NCBI GenBank assembly: GCA_013423385.1
Contig: BLZA01000021.1
Coordinates: 1,054,001 to 1,118,000 of the forward strand
Direction of reading: 5' to 3'
Origin: Naganishia liquefaciens
Lineage: Eukaryota > Basidiomycota > Tremellomycetes > Filobasidiales > Filobasidiaceae
DNA: 64,000 bases
Shown here: positions 11,901 through 24,653 of the stretch, piece by piece
Layout: each line of letters begins with the position of its first letter
Position numbering within the stretch: position 1 is the first letter of the stretch
The notes under the pieces: generated by a model
The model's database searches: none
Told to the model about the DNA's origin: nothing
Seen by the model: only the letters and a program-made list of their open reading frames with translations
Program-made: the position numbers and the translations under genes

Positions 11901-13794
11901 CCAGTCTCACCGCAGACAATCACGACGGGGTTGAGTAAAATGGCTTCCATCAACGGCTGTTCCTCGGCGACGACAGGAAGTCCCTGTCGCGACTCCGAAA
12001 CGGAGGGCCGTCGATTTATTTTGGGCCGGACGGCAGAAGCACTCGGCCCGGCAGCGTCTCGAGATAATAGTGAAGTGGACGGAATAGAGTATTCGCCACC
12101 TAGCGGCCCCATTGGCAGCTGTCCGACTTCCTGATGATCGGCTTGTAGCGGTTTGTTGAGAGCCAACAAATTAGGTGCGATCGAAGACGCTGTCTGCTGC
12201 ATTGCCCATTGGCGGAACTTTGACGCTTTGCTGGTGGAAGCTGATTGTCCTTGCTGATCAGGGACAACTCCTTCGTCTTCCTCCATTGACGAGCCGTCGG
12301 AGTGGTCGCCGTCGCTGTCGGACTCGTCCTCACTATCATCCTCGTTGTCACTGTCGGTACCATCGTCCGTGTCGTCATCATTCTCGCTACCTTCATCCGA
12401 AGTGTCGTCCACCTCCTCGTCGTCATCCTCTAGCATTTCACCATCCGAAAGGCCATCGAACCCATGTTCCTCCATCTCATCGAGCATCGCCTGTCGCTTT
12501 CTCAGCAGCCGGCGTTCGTGTCCTGTCATTCTTACGGTCTACGCGTGTCGTGCGGTAGGTGAGTATCCGATAGTTTGACGCTGAAAACCCACGCTCACCT
12601 TGATTTTGGGTTTTCGCTCCACTATGCGCGGACCGATAACTTCACCATTGGGCCCTCTACGAAGGGCTGATCCGGTGCCTAGGGGGGCAACTGGTAGCGT
12701 GGCGGTATTCGAGTATTGAGGTTTGATCGTAGGAGGATCAGTCGTTTCTACTGTGTCGGCTATGGGTTCTGTCTTTGCGATTGGACTCGGCTTTTTCGAA
12801 GCCGGAGCATCGTTCTCCGAATCTGAAGAATCAAAATCTGATGATTCGTCCTTGGACTTCACAGTTGGCTTCAAGGTGTTGCTGTTCTGCTGCATCGACA
12901 AGAGAAATGAGCAGAGCCTCAGACCTAATGAGAAAGAGGTCCTACCTTTGATGCAGATTTGCTCAATAACGTCTGCGTCTTCTTCGACTTCTTTGGTGCA
13001 GTAGGAGCAAGTCCAGAGCCTGCGTCCACAATGATACCAATTCTTTCCGCCTTTTTCCTCTTCTTGATTGAGCGTTCATCCTTTTCTACCACTTCTACCT
13101 CGCTGTCGCAATCTTGATTGCCGTCCTCGTCGGAATCTTGGCCCTCCATGCCCACATTTTCGTAGGCACCGGCTCTGGCTCGTCGGCCCCTGCTGCGACC
13201 GACGGGTGCGCCCACCATGGCCTTCCTGACGACTAGATCTTCTTTGCGATCCGCCAAATCCTGTGCACTGAGCGGATTGAGCGGGAATTGGCCCAAGGTC
13301 TTAGTACTCTTGATTTCGAGGTTTGATAAGGCGTTGGCAGCATTTGCTGATGACTGATCTGCAGAAGGTGTTGCTAGAGCATTGGCAGCGATAATGCGCA
13401 GGGATTCCTGCATCTCTTCTTGCTTCAACTTCTTGGCGATATAAGCGTCGAGCCTTTTGCGTTTTTTGCTGGACATGGCCGCTTCGCCTTCAGGAGCAAG
13501 CTCTTTGCGCATTGTCTGAGCGTCATCATTAGTGGGAAGCTCCGCTAAATGCGTGTGAGCAAAATGGTCTTGACTCACCTCGATCCGAGACTGGGACTGC
13601 GGCTCCGGTACATGATGATTTTGCTCCACTCCATCTTCTGCCTCGTCCCTTCCAATGCCCTCGAAGACGTCGCCTTCCTCATCTTGATTTGTGGTCTCTG
13701 TTTTCGTCCGCCTACGCTTTTTGTGGCTGGATCCACCCAGGGTCGACTGCCGGGCTTTTGAGTTATATCGCTGTCTGACTTGTGGGCGTGCCAT
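8928..13794 (-). CDS. ECM16: DEAH-box RNA helicase Dhr1/Ecm16 (DHX37) homologue
   Basis: Nucleolar ATPase that dislodges U3 snoRNA from pre-rRNA during small-subunit assembly. The N-terminal third (13794 to about 12600) is highly charged, with basic stretches such as [11 protein letters not shown] and [16 protein letters not shown], usual for the family. The core has motif [13 protein letters not shown], motif Ia TQPRRVAA, motif II DEAH ([15 protein letters not shown]), SAT ([13 protein letters not shown]), [13 protein letters not shown] and motif [14 protein letters not shown]. Acidic inserts ([19 protein letters not shown]) sit before and within the core as in Dhr1. The winged-helix/HA2 part follows ([18 protein letters not shown]), and the C-terminal exon has [18 protein letters not shown] before the stop at 8928. 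Start ATG at 13794 ([16 protein letters not shown]) is typical for the family. About ten introns. Convergent with the kinase gene. Confidence 0.92.
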
Positions 13795-14427
13795 CGTGTG
13801 TCTCTGTCTCCCACCTCTGGCTTGGCGAGAAACCTGCGATAAAATCGGCGAGAAGGCGGTGAGTCCGACTCAATGGCCGTTGCAATTGCTCTGAGAAATG
13901 CTACAGGTTTCAAATCTTAGAACGATCGGCGTTTTGGCCAGGAGATTATTTGTTTCCGCTGTCTCACTTCATCGGCCGCCTCGCAGTCGCCATGCCACCG
14001 GGATACGGTCGTTAACGTTGACAAGCAGAACAGGCTGTGATGTCGACATAGTCCCGTCTGGAAACATCGCCCGCATTCAGACGGGATGTGCGTGGGAGTA
14101 TCAGCACGGCGTCAGGGAATTTAGCCCCGGCGATGACGAAGTTCGCACCCATCGCAGCGCGATCGGCCATTTGGATCCCCACACTGGAACACTGAGTTCT
14201 CTGAGTTCGCAACTGACACGGACGAAGGGCCCGGTCGCGACATTAACGAAAGTGATATTATAAACAACATCTATAATAGCCTGTAACAACGCCACAATAA
14301 CAGTACAAGAATGCCCCGAGAATCGATGCGCGTCCAACGGGACGAAACCGACCGCTCATACTTAGAACAGGATCGCACTGAAATGCAACTCGTGAGAACC
14401 CGTAGCGAGAACTTGAAGCACCATGAC
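13795..14427. other. Intergenic region upstream of the Dhr1-like gene
   Basis: 633 bp between the start of the helicase gene and the stop of the permease gene, both on the minus strand. It should hold the helicase promoter and permease 3' UTR. A 121-codon open frame on the plus strand (13898-14263) has no recognisable domain. No RNA gene or repeat seen. Confidence 0.5.
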
Positions 14428-16994
14428 TTACGCAAACTTGCCCCAGATAGATGTGGGCTTGGCGTACTTCTCCCGCTCCTCTCGGTCCATCTCATCCAGC
14501 TCACGACGGCCAGTCATGAAGTCCATCTCATCCAGGCTGACCCACTTCGACTTCTTGAAAAGCTTCCAGAAGAGAGCAAAGGCGACAAAGATCGGCAAAG
14601 AGATGCTGCACACAGGAAATGAGCAACAGTCGTTCGAAATCTCGTTTCAACGATGCTCACTATGCGACGATGAAGTCTGTCGTGTTCCAGTTGCCTCTCA
14701 GGAAGACCAAGTAGCCGTTGAAAAGGATGATCAAGTTGATGACGATGAATCTGAGTTGGTGCATATGTCAGTCATGCGGCCTATCCGTCAGATTGAAAGA
14801 TAACCTACCCATACCAACTCAAGTATGGTCTGCACGGTGCGGTGAGGTGATCATCAGCCAGCGTACACGATGCTCTCCTGCGTGATGCTTACTGGAACGG
14901 CGCAACGTAGGGGAAATCTCGACGGTTCAGGCCTTGACGCTTGGCGCCGTAGCTGGTTGAGGGAGTGACCAGTATCAGTAAGAGTAGCATGGAATTTTCG
15001 GCAAGGTACTGACTAGAATCGCAGATAGGAAGCGAGGATGACCGACCAGGCGATCAGACCAGTAATAGTAGACAAGTTGTAGAGCTACAGTATGGTTAGA
15101 CAGAACTAGTCAATCGGACAATCAACATACCCAGTTGAAGGCGTCCTCAGTTTTTCCTTCTTGAACACAGAGGAAACCGAGAAGACCAAACAGGGCGGTC
15201 AGAGCGACGGCGTAGACGGGTACACCGCCCTTTGTGCATCGGCGGAAGATAGCCGGAGCTTTGCCTTCCAGAGCCAAGGCGTAGATAACACGCGAGGACG
15301 CATACTGCGAGGCCAGGTGTTGCTCAGAAACCCTGGAATAATGAAAAGCTTCTGCGTGCACTCACCAGATCCGAGTTTCCGGCAGACCACGCGGCGACGA
15401 GCAAGACGGCGTTGACAACGTGAGGAAGTCCCTTGATACCGGCGTTGTCGATAGCGATGACGAAAGGACTGGCTCGGGCATCGCCTCCACCCGACGTGAG
15501 TCGAGGTTCATCGTACGGGACGAGAACGGAGATAACCCAAATCTGTGCACATCCGAATGTTAGCTACAATTACTCGCACGAGGCACGAGGGAAGTACGAG
15601 CGTACACCCAAAACATAGAACATCAAGAGTCGCCAAAAGACTCGTCGGATGGCTCCAGGCATGGTCTTCCTGGGGTTGGCGGCCTCGCCAGCGGTAACAG
15701 CTACGATTTCCGTACCGAGGAAAGAGAAGGCGGCGGTGATCGTGCTGGACCAGAAAGCGAGGAAGTGTCCCCATGATCCGCCGACGGGTGTGTCACCTGC
15801 ATAGACGGTGTTGAAAGGACCAGGGCTAGATGAGAGGCGATAATCAATACACAGGTTATGGGATGAAACGGACTGAGTCCGGTCCAAGTGCTCACTTCTT
15901 CCAATAACGGAAACCAATAGCATCTCCGCTGGGGCCACCTCCTGCATCAAGGATGATACCCATCAAGATCAAACCGATGATGGCAATGACCTTGATCAAC
16001 GAGAACCAGAACTCCAACTCTCCGTAGACCTTGACGCCCAAAAAGTTGGTGCTGCAGACGCAAACGAGGCCAATTGCAATCCAAACACCTGCGAGCAAGG
16101 GATCAGAATCTCTTTTTTTGCTTGTGACATAGGTGTGTACCGTTGTTGATAGATGTGTTCCAATAATTGATGATGATGGCGCAAGCCACCATTTCGACTG
16201 AATAGATGGGTCAGCCTCGTTGTGTAGAAGAACAGGGAACTCACCAGGTAGTGTGATGGCCCAAGAGTAAAAGTAGTTCCAACCCAATGCGAATCCTGGG
16301 TGCCTTGTCAATATGGGCTCCGAGATGCCAATGCAAGTGCGTACCGAATGCGGGATCAAGGAAACGTGTGGCGTAATGTGTGAAAGCTCCGGCGACGGGG
16401 TACAGAGTGACCATTTCTGCAGGTACCGACATTAGATCCTTCCAGCTATGACCGTTCACCACGACAACTTACCACCAAGCGCAACCATCATGGCGTAAAC
16501 CATGGTCGACATGAAAATGTAACCAAGCTGTCGGAGTTGCGCATGAGTATAGTCGAGGAGGAAACGCGTTACCGCTATAACTTACCCATACACCGACGGG
16601 ACCACCTGCAGCCAAAGCGCCACCACTACCAACGAAAAGGCCTGTTCCGATGGTTCCGCCGATAGCAATCTACACCCAGTCAGCTCTAGCTGCATACGGT
16701 CGTTAGGCCTTGCATGACATACCATGGCAACATGCCTGCTCTTGAGGTTTCGCTGCACACTGCCATCCTTGCCATTGGGATCTATCGATCGCAGGGTTCA
16801 TACCCGCTTGTGCAGAGAGGGGACAGCGACGTACCGATGGGTCGAATGACGACCTGGTCGTCGTACCCTTCATCCTTTTCGTGATAGCCTCTCTCGTCAG
16901 CGTAGAGGGGCATCACCTTCGCACTGGTAGTCTCTCCAGCAATGGACCCTTCATTGGCGGGACTGATGTCGTCGTACTTTTTCTCGTCGGCCAT
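14428..16994 (-). CDS. Amino-acid permease, YAT family (APC superfamily)
   Basis: Plasma-membrane proton-coupled amino-acid importer with about 12 membrane segments. Start ATG at 16994 ([17 protein letters not shown]) gives a hydrophilic cytosolic N-terminus. Small exons then carry the family core: [75 protein letters not shown], the segment [20 protein letters not shown] and [20 protein letters not shown]. These are hallmark YAT positions (GE...P..G.F; GTE.....GE..NPR). The cytosolic tail ends IWGKFA just before TAA at 14428; that TAA overlaps a GTAAGT, so a further spliced 3' exon is possible but not needed. At least nine introns. Substrate range (Dip5- or Gap1-like) cannot be told from sequence alone. 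Confidence 0.9.
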
Positions 16995-18633
16995 TGTGTT
17001 GACGGCCGCACGGGAATGGAGTGGCGGATTTGCTTGAGGGTGGTTCGGGGTGAAAGAGTTTTGGGATGACACGAACGACTATGAATGAAGATATGCCTCT
17101 TCTGAAGAATGATATATTTCAAGGAGGCCTTGAATGGGTATTCGCTAGCGATATGACACCCCCGAGCTGTTTAGGATTGGCTCCAACGACCCTAGTGATG
17201 CTCGCACAAAGTCCTCAGGAAAAAAAAACGGCGGCTGCAGCCGTTGCCCGTCAAATTCACCGGATGGTTAAAAATATCCTCGATCGCTGTTCGGATATGC
17301 CGGCGAGCTTTCTGGTAGGGATAGCTATTGGAGCTGTTGGTTGGAGTGATAAGGCAGCTGATGATAGGCCAAACAGCTGGCCAAACGAGTCATCACCCTC
17401 TAGATAGCATTTCCAGAGTCAGCCGACGAGCTGCGTCCCCGTCGTCACGTTGTACTCAGTACAGATTCCTCACCTCGAGGGTGTAGCAGAAGCTTGCCGC
17501 TCGTCGCCCCACATAGTACAGCTGCTTCACACTGTCCTCCGGCTATGATCACCCGACTTCCGCCACCTGGCCACTTGCCAACTCGCTGGCGGACAGCGCG
17601 CACCCTGCGCTCTTGAGCTCGTGTTTGCGTCTTCATGTCATCCGAATTTGCAGAAACTAGGGCAACAGAGACATGAAAATATCGTGAAGAAAAAAGCTGA
17701 GCAATGTGGTCGCTTCATGGTTTCCACCAGCTCTCCGCCTTTCCGGTTCCAATCCGACATTTGGCTGGCTGCTGTCAAAGACGCTACGCTTCAGCTCGCA
17801 GACGCGAGCGACTTGGCGGCCGATTTGCCTTCCGACTCGGACCCATTCATTTGAAGCGGCTTCCAATTCTTCGTGTGTGGCGAAGAGCTTTTGAAAGCTG
17901 ATCATGCAGAAAAGCGAGCTCATCGAGCTGCTCGTGATTAAGGGCCGTGAGAGGACTTGAAGCCCGCTAAGTCAGTTATCGCCTGTGCCAAGCGTCTTTC
18001 GGACATGGATTTCGGCAGGTAAAGCAGGCGGTCAATCACGAATGTAGTCACATGTCCTGTCATTCGCATGCCGACACGCATATGGTCATCCCAACAGATA
18101 GACAAACTTGCGAGAAGCAGGTGTCACAATCGGGGATGTTCGACTGCACTGAGATGGGCGTAGTCTTCGGTTTCATGGCATTGCTGGACTCCAGCGTAGT
18201 CGACCCTGCCCCAAACAGATCTCAACCCATGGAAACGCAGCATCTCGAGGTAGATATGTAAGAGGGTCTGTCTGTTCCGCAACTCCCGTGCCGTCCACGA
18301 TCTAGTGAATCGCTGAGAGCAGGCAGCAGGCGAGCTCCTCAATTTCTGGCAGCCCTACTCTGGGCGGTGCGCCTTGGCTGCTCAGATCCGTGTGCTCGCT
18401 ATCGAATGTCATGAGCCCATGTGTCCCACGACGAAACAATAGCCAACGCTCGCATGCAGCACAACTGGACGACGGACATCGCCTGAGCGTCTCAGCGACT
18501 CTTGCTCCAAGGCGAAATGAGAGGAACGAGTCTCTGTCTCACGTGAACAAGGCGGCGCAGCAGAGGGACAGGGAGACTGCAAACGACAAAAAGGTTGGAA
18601 TAGCCACCTTTCGAGAGCGGTCGTCTCGGGGAG
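16995..18633. other. Long intergenic region upstream of the amino-acid permease
   Basis: About 1.6 kb without a convincing gene, between the permease start and the tRNA. Two minus-strand open frames (17445-17636 and 17657-17923) have no recognised domain. The region probably contains the permease promoter and could hold an unrecognised small gene or non-coding RNA. Confidence 0.45.
17348..17353 (+). promoter_or_regulatory. GATAAG motif upstream of the permease
   Basis: A GATAAG core with a second GATAGG about 10 bp further, roughly 350 bp upstream of the permease ATG. GATA factors of the nitrogen-repression type bind such cores in fungi and commonly control amino-acid permeases. A six-base match is weak evidence on its own. 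Confidence 0.25.
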
Positions 18634-18638
18634 AAAAA
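18634..18638 (-). terminator. RNA polymerase III terminator of the tRNA-Ala gene
   Basis: A run of five T on the minus strand, four bases after the tRNA discriminator base, the usual Pol III stop signal. Confidence 0.75.
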
Positions 18639-18642
18639 TGAA

Positions 18643-18736
18643 TGGAGCCATCAGGATTCGAACCCGAGACCTCAACCATGCTGTTCTCCCTTAGAGATAT
18701 GCTAAGATTGCGCGCTACCAACTGCGCCATAGCCCC
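18643..18736 (-). tRNA. tRNA-Ala (anticodon AGC) with a 21-nt intron
   Basis: 94 nt; mature length 73 after removing a 21-nt intron. The 7-bp acceptor stem pairs GGGGCTA with TGGCTCC (two G-U wobbles), the D arm is GCGC-loop-GCGC, and the anticodon stem pairs CAATC with GGTTG around the loop TTAGCA/T, where the intron sits after position 37 as in all eukaryotic tRNA introns. Variable loop AGGTC, then a T arm with GGTTCGAATCC (B box). The arrangement TTAGCAT plus GAGGTCTC matches fungal tRNA-Ala(AGC). The discriminator base is A. Confidence 0.93.
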
Positions 18737-19103
18737 TTGCGATAGACGTTATCGATATCTAGATATAATACCCCCCTTCGCGGGCAGTAGATATGACTCT
18801 TTCACCGCACATCTCTCCGCGTTCGCCTGCGCTCGATATGATCACGCCCATGAAACGCTGCCTTTCGATAGAATCGACCTGGTATTGTCGCGCAGACTCA
18901 GACATAGCGCCTCATCCGTATCTGTTGTCAACGAGAGCTGGAAAGCTGGCAACGCGTCGAATTCTCCTATCCAGGTCCAAACGATCGAGCGAGAGAAAGG
19001 AGAACAGAACACCGACGTCTCGCTCTTTCTGCTTTCTTATGGTGCAACATTGACCTGTAACCGATCTCAATACGACCGGCATCTCAGCGCACCCCTGCAA
19101 ACA
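18737..19103. other. Intergenic region between tRNA and cupin gene
   Basis: 367 bp upstream of both the tRNA (minus) and the cupin gene (plus). An AT-rich patch (gatatctagatataata, about 18752-18768) lies just upstream of the tRNA. Nothing else recognised. Confidence 0.4.
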
Positions 19104-19827
19104 TGTCGTCTTCCCAAGCTCTCCTGTCATCTTCGGCACCAGAATTGATCGAAAAGCTCGGCCTGGAGGAGCACTTTGAAGGCGGATTCTTCAAGCAAAC
19201 CGAAGCCATTCAGGATGGTGAGTAGAGTGTTCTCGTAGAGTACAAGTGTTGATCCTTTGCCAGAGGATGACCTCAAGGCCACTCAGATCTACTATCTGCT
19301 TTCATCCAAGAGCCCCCGAGGCAAGATGCACATGAACATGAACCATGTAAGCATTTTGACCGCTTTGGAATCGTCAACCTCACCCCTATCCGCCAGACCT
19401 TTCATGTTCACCATTCCGGACGGTCTCTGTACACGCTCATTAAACCCCCGTCAAGCGCCTCAGAGAGGCCGCTTGTCAAGCGCGTCGTGATGGGATCCAA
19501 CCTTGCCGCCGGGGAATTGCTTCAGCTGTACGTTCCCGGTGGATGGTGGAAGGCCTCCGAGATCCCAGCAGAAGATCTGCAGGACGTAGAGGAGGAGCAA
19601 AAGGATCGAGTGGGGTGTTTAATTAGTGAGGTGGTTTGTCCCGGGTGGACAATCAACCAGCACAAGTTTCTGACAAGAGCAAAGGCAAGTAGCAGCGCGT
19701 CTTGGGCGAGGTCTTGAAATCGCTGAGACCGTCTCCGTGACAGCTCCAGGACATGTGGAAGGGGGAGTCGGGTTGGGAAGAGTTCCAAGCATATATTCGG
19801 GTAGAATCTGAAGAAGAAACAAAATAG
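19104..19827 (+). CDS. DUF985/cupin_5 family protein (YML079w-like)
   Basis: Small RmlC-like cupin of unknown substrate. The start ATG gives MSSSQALLSSSAPELIEKLG, then EHFEGGFFKQTE, which is the strand signature of the family. Spliced exons continue DDLKATQIYYLLSSKSPRGK, then HTFHVHHSGRSLYTLI (the HxH and following residues form the usual cupin pocket), VKRVVMGSNLAAGELLQLYV and VPGGWWKAS. The end of the fold (ISEVVCPGWTINQHKFLT) matches the family's closing strand. Three or four introns. Length of roughly 170-190 residues is normal. The yeast relative has a known structure but no established reaction, so no function is proposed. Confidence 0.85.
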
Positions 19828-20266
19828 AAGCACGAGTGCGCGGTCGACCGTCTGACGGTAAATCGACTCGTGTCGGTACAGCCATTAGTATAGAAATTAT
19901 TATGCAATCCGAAGTTGTCAATGCAAACTGCTGTGGCGAGGCGTAAGATCTGCATATCAGCAGGACCTGCATCAAGCGGAAGCTCAAGAGCATAGACTTG
20001 GTCTCAGTGCAGCGCGAAATATCTCCAGGTGACGTGATAAGCGCGTTTGATGAAACGACGCGTCGAGATGGGTTCACATTCATTACATTTCCGACTCGCG
20101 ATGTCCACTCTGTTCGATTGACTCCTCCATTTCGGATCATTCGAATCAGAGTCGTTGTCACGCCCAGTACTGCCAGTCGTATCAGACCTCACTCACGCAG
20201 CAACGTCTTGATAAAGACGGTATAGCTGTACCGCCCACCTCGACGCTCCGCTCAACCTTTCGCGGT
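19828..20266. other. Intergenic region upstream of POL3
   Basis: 439 bp between the cupin stop and the polymerase start; should hold the cupin 3' UTR and POL3 promoter. No RNA gene or repeat recognised. Confidence 0.4.
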
Positions 20267-23200
20267 ATGGCGTCAGAAAAGTTAGTATAGCTGGAACCAG
20301 GATCAATCCTTCTGTCCGTATCGTCCTGACACTGCTTTCCAGCGATCCACCTCCCGCCAAAAGAGCGCGAGTATCTCTCAACGGTACCGCAAGCCAATCA
20401 ACCCCGCAAAAGCTACAGAAACAGGAGTCGTTTACCGAAGTATTGGCAAAGCTCGAACAAGATTCAGTTGCGGTGGAATATGGCTCGGCGGATATGGCGG
20501 GCATCGAAGGAGATGAAGACTTGGTAGATACAGCAGCGATCGCCGGAGGTAAGATCGTTGGCGGGCACATTGAAAGCAGCGACGCCTGGCCTCGACCCCG
20601 ACTCCCACATTGGGATTCGGCACGAGACAAGGTCTTGTTTCAGCAGATTGATATCGAGGAATCCAACGATACATCGTCCGGTGCAACACTCAGGCTATTC
20701 GGTGTCACAAAGCGTGGAAACTCGGTTCTCGCCCACGTTCACGGCTTCCGCCCATACTTTTACGTCGCTGCTCCGGTCGGCTTCATCAGCAGCCATCTTC
20801 AGTCCTTCAAGGACAAGCTCAACTCGTCCATTGCAACTGGAATGACGGCAGCCGTCCTGCACACTGCTTTGGTCAAGAAGAAGAACCTGTGGGGCTACCG
20901 AGGAGATGATGATGTCGTCTTCATCAAAATCACCTGTCCCGACCAAAAGGCAATCCCGAAAGTCAAGGGCGCTTTCGAACGTGGCCAGGTGGACTGGGAA
21001 GGGTTCTCGCAAAAAGAAGTCTTGACGTTCGAGTCCAACATCCAGTACACACTGCGGTTCATGATCGACACTCGGATTGTCGGGATGAACTGGATCGAGA
21101 TTGCACCGGCAGACTACACCATTCGCCAGGACAGTACCAAGGTGTCCAACTGCCAATTGGAAATCGACGTCAACTGGAAGAAGCTCAAATCTCATCCGGC
21201 AGAAGGCGAAGGTGCAAACTTGGCACCACTTCGCATTCTCAGCTTCGATATTGAGTGTGCTGGCAGAAAAGGTATCTTCCCTGAAGCCTCGGTGGATCCC
21301 GTCATTCAGATTGCCGCCATGGTTACGCGTCAAGGAGAAAGCAAGCCGTTCGTCAGAAATGTCTTCACTCTCAATACATGTGCACACATCGTTGGCTCTC
21401 AGGTGCTCGAGTTCAAGGATGAAAGGCAAATGTTGTCGAAATGGCGGGAATTTATCGAGACAGTGGATCCGGATGTGGTCATCGGTTACAACATTTCCAA
21501 TTTCGATTTGCCTTATCTGCTGGACAGGGCCAAGGCGCTCAAGGTGGCTGATTTTCCGTATCTTGGACGCCTGAGAAGTACGTACAGCTCCAGAGGTCCT
21601 CGACATCTCGCTGACCTCATAGTGTGCTTTTTAAGACGTCCGCACCGAGGTTCGCGATACTCACTTCTCCTCCAAGGCTTACGGAAACCGAGATTCGAAG
21701 AACGTTGCCATGGAAGGTCGTCTGCAAATGGATATGCTACAAGTTGTGCAGCGAGATTATAAGCTTCGATCATACACCCTGAACGCAGTCTGTGCGCAGT
21801 TTTTGGGAGAGCAAAAGGAGGACGTACATCATTCTATCATTACCGAGCTGCAGAATGGCACACCAGAGTCACGGCGGAGGTTGGCAGTGTACTGCTTGAA
21901 GGTGCGTTGGCCTCCGAAAACCTTATCGCGTTCACTCATCCCTGCCTATAGGATGCTTATTTGCCACAACGTCTTATGGACAAGCTCATGTGCTTTGTCA
22001 ACTACACGGAAATGGCGCGAGTCACTGGTGTTCCCTTCAACTATCTATTGTCCCGGGGCCAACAGATCAAGGTCATTTCGCAGCTGTATCGGAAGGCGGG
22101 GGATGAAGGCTACCTAATTCCGGCTTTCAGATCAGCAGGTACGTAAAGCTCAACCTGTCATATGCGTCGCATCACTAAGCGATACCACCGTTTCAGGTAG
22201 CGATGAGGTGCAATACGAAGGTGCAACAGTCATTGAGCCCAACAAGGGCTACTACGATGTGCCAATCGCGACTCTCGATTTCGCCTCATTGTATCCGTCC
22301 ATCATGATGGCTCACAATCTTTGCTATACAACACTTTTGGACGAAGACATGATCAAGGCGCTGAAACTGATAGAAGACGTAGATTACGTGAAGACCCCGA
22401 ATAATGGTGAGGCACTATCCTAGAATGGGCACAGGATGAAATCGGCATGCTAACGCTTTCATAGACTTTTTCGTCAAATCGTCGAAACGTCAAGGTCTAT
22501 TGCCGACCGTTCTGCAAGATCTGCTTGGTGCACGAAAGAAAGCCAAGGCCGATTTGAAGAAAGAGACTGATCCTTTCAAACGAGCCGTATTGGACGGTCG
22601 ACAGCTGGCGCTCAAGGTGGGTCACCGAACTCAGCGGGACTTTGTATCGCTGCTGATGGACACAGATTTCTGCAAATTCGGTGTACGGTTTCACGGGAGC
22701 CACTGTTGGTAAACTGCCATGTCTACCTATCTCATCAAGTACGACGGCGTATGGTCGACAAATGATCGAATTCACCAAACAGCAGGTCGAGGAGCAGTAT
22801 ACCGTGGACAATGGATATTCACACAATGCTGAAGTCATCTATGGTGATACCGATTCCGTGATGGTCAAGTTTGGCTGTCCTGATTTGGAAACAGCAATGA
22901 AACTCGGTGAGCAATTCAGGCTTTCAACTCGCCGTCAGAGCTTCACTGAGAAAGAAATTTAGGTGCCGAGGCAGCAGACTATGTCACAACAAAATTCATC
23001 AAACCAATCAAGTTGGAATTCGAGAAAGTATATTACCCATATCTTCTGATCAGCAAAAAGCGTTATGCTGGTCTTTACTGGACGAAACCTGAAAAGTATG
23101 ACAAGATGGACACCAAGGGCATCGAGGTGAGTTTGTCTACCTCGTACATGCGGGTCATACCTGATCATTGCACAATACAGACTGTCCGACGAGACAATTG

Positions 23201-24459
23201 CCGTCTCGTGTCCAGTGTCATCGAGACATGCTTGCATAAGATGCTCATCGAGAGGGACGTGCGCGGAGCTGAAGAGTGAGAACTGAATACTCGACCGTCC
23301 AAACATCACAGACTTATTGCATCTCCCTTAGCTATGTCAAACAAGTCATTGCCGACTTGCTGCAGAACAAGGTTGATATGTCGCAGCTGGTCATCACGAA
23401 AGCCTTGGCAAAGAATGGTTGGTGACATCAAACAGCTATGCTATTCCCGTCAGATGACCCTTGCCCGTAGATTATGCTGCGAAGCAAGCACACGTTGAAT
23501 TGGCGGAGCGAATGAGGAAGCGAGATGCAGGTAGGGCTCAAGTCTTCGAGCTTGCCTGCTTTAGCTAACGGCGTGCATGACTATAGGTTCGGCTCCCGCT
23601 CTTGGTGATCGTGTGGCATATGTCATCGTCAAAGGAATGAAAGGTATGCTTGTGAAACGGAAATTGTATCGCGACAGCGATTGATAGCTTCTTTCACTAG
23701 GCGCTGCCGCTTACGAGAAGTCGGAGGATCCGCTATTCGTGCTCAACAACAACATTCCTATCGACACCAAATACTATCTTGAGAATCAGCTATCAAAACC
23801 CTTGTTGCGAATCTTTGAACCGATTCTTGGCGAAAAGGCGAACAGTTTATGTAGGTTGCAGTGGTTTGGCCCGGCCCAAGCCGGGTCTCGCTGACGGTCC
23901 TTTCAGTGGCAGGAGATCATACCAGGACGATCCAGATCGCCACACCGACTGTGGGAGGGCTGATGAAGTTTGCAGTCAAGACTGTCACTTGCCTGGGATG
24001 CCGAACAGTATTGAGAACAAATAAAGGTCTGTGCATGATGCCTCTGATCGCGCAGCATAGTAAGCTGAGAACGTGTCCCTGATAGACGGAGCCGTTTGCG
24101 CGAATTGTAGACCCCGATTGGGAGAATTGTATCAGAAACAGGTGAGATCGGGACTGGTCCGGGCCGCATCGGGTTGCCAGATTCTGACGGAACCTTTGTC
24201 GATATAGGTCGCATTGGCTTCCGCGCTGCAAGTCGACTTTGCGCGACTTTGGACACAGTGCCAGCGCTGTCAAGGATCTTTGCACCAGGTGAGTTTATTA
24301 CCGGTAAATGGGGCATCCGGATCACTGATCGGCTTTGTCCAGGACGTGCTATGTACGAGTGCCGATTGTCCCATATTTTATCGACGGACGGCTCGGCAGA
24401 AGGAGGTCAAGCAGGCGGTCGAACTGATCGATCGCTTCCACAACGAGATTGGTTGGTAG
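20267..24459 (+). CDS. POL3: DNA polymerase delta catalytic subunit
   Basis: Family B replicative polymerase with proofreading exonuclease. Exon 1 encodes only MASE plus two bases; splicing at the GTTAGT at 20281 yields [19 protein letters not shown], a nuclear-signal-like start. The exonuclease domain has [16 protein letters not shown] (Exo I) and [18 protein letters not shown] (Exo II). The polymerase domain has [20 protein letters not shown] (motif A), [20 protein letters not shown] (motif B, formed across an intron) and [14 protein letters not shown] (motif C). The C-terminus carries both cysteine motifs: CysA with CLGC and CANC, and CysB with CQRC and the final CTSADCP, the [4Fe-4S] site that binds Pol31. 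It ends FHNEIGW. I infer about 16 introns. Convergent with the sulfurtransferase gene. Confidence 0.96.
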
Positions 24460-24653
24460 GGAGCGCGGCGTTGGGTGTGATGGACAAAGGATTCACGCGG
24501 TGCCATTGGGGGCCGACCAGGGATGTCATGCCCTACATCAACGACTACCAACATGCAGTGGGATATTCTATGATGCATACTTTGAGGCTTTTATAGAGAC
24601 GCATCGCATCAACGTCATCTATATTCCTCTTCTAGACGATCATCCATTCTTTC

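Noticed and set aside
13898-14263. 121-codon plus-strand open frame between helicase and permease genes
   Set aside because: No domain recognised, unfavourable composition, and it lies where the helicase promoter must be.
17657-17923. 88-codon minus-strand open frame (contains MISFQKLFATHEELEAASNE)
   Set aside because: Reads protein-like over part of its length, but no upstream or downstream exon, family or splice context could be established.
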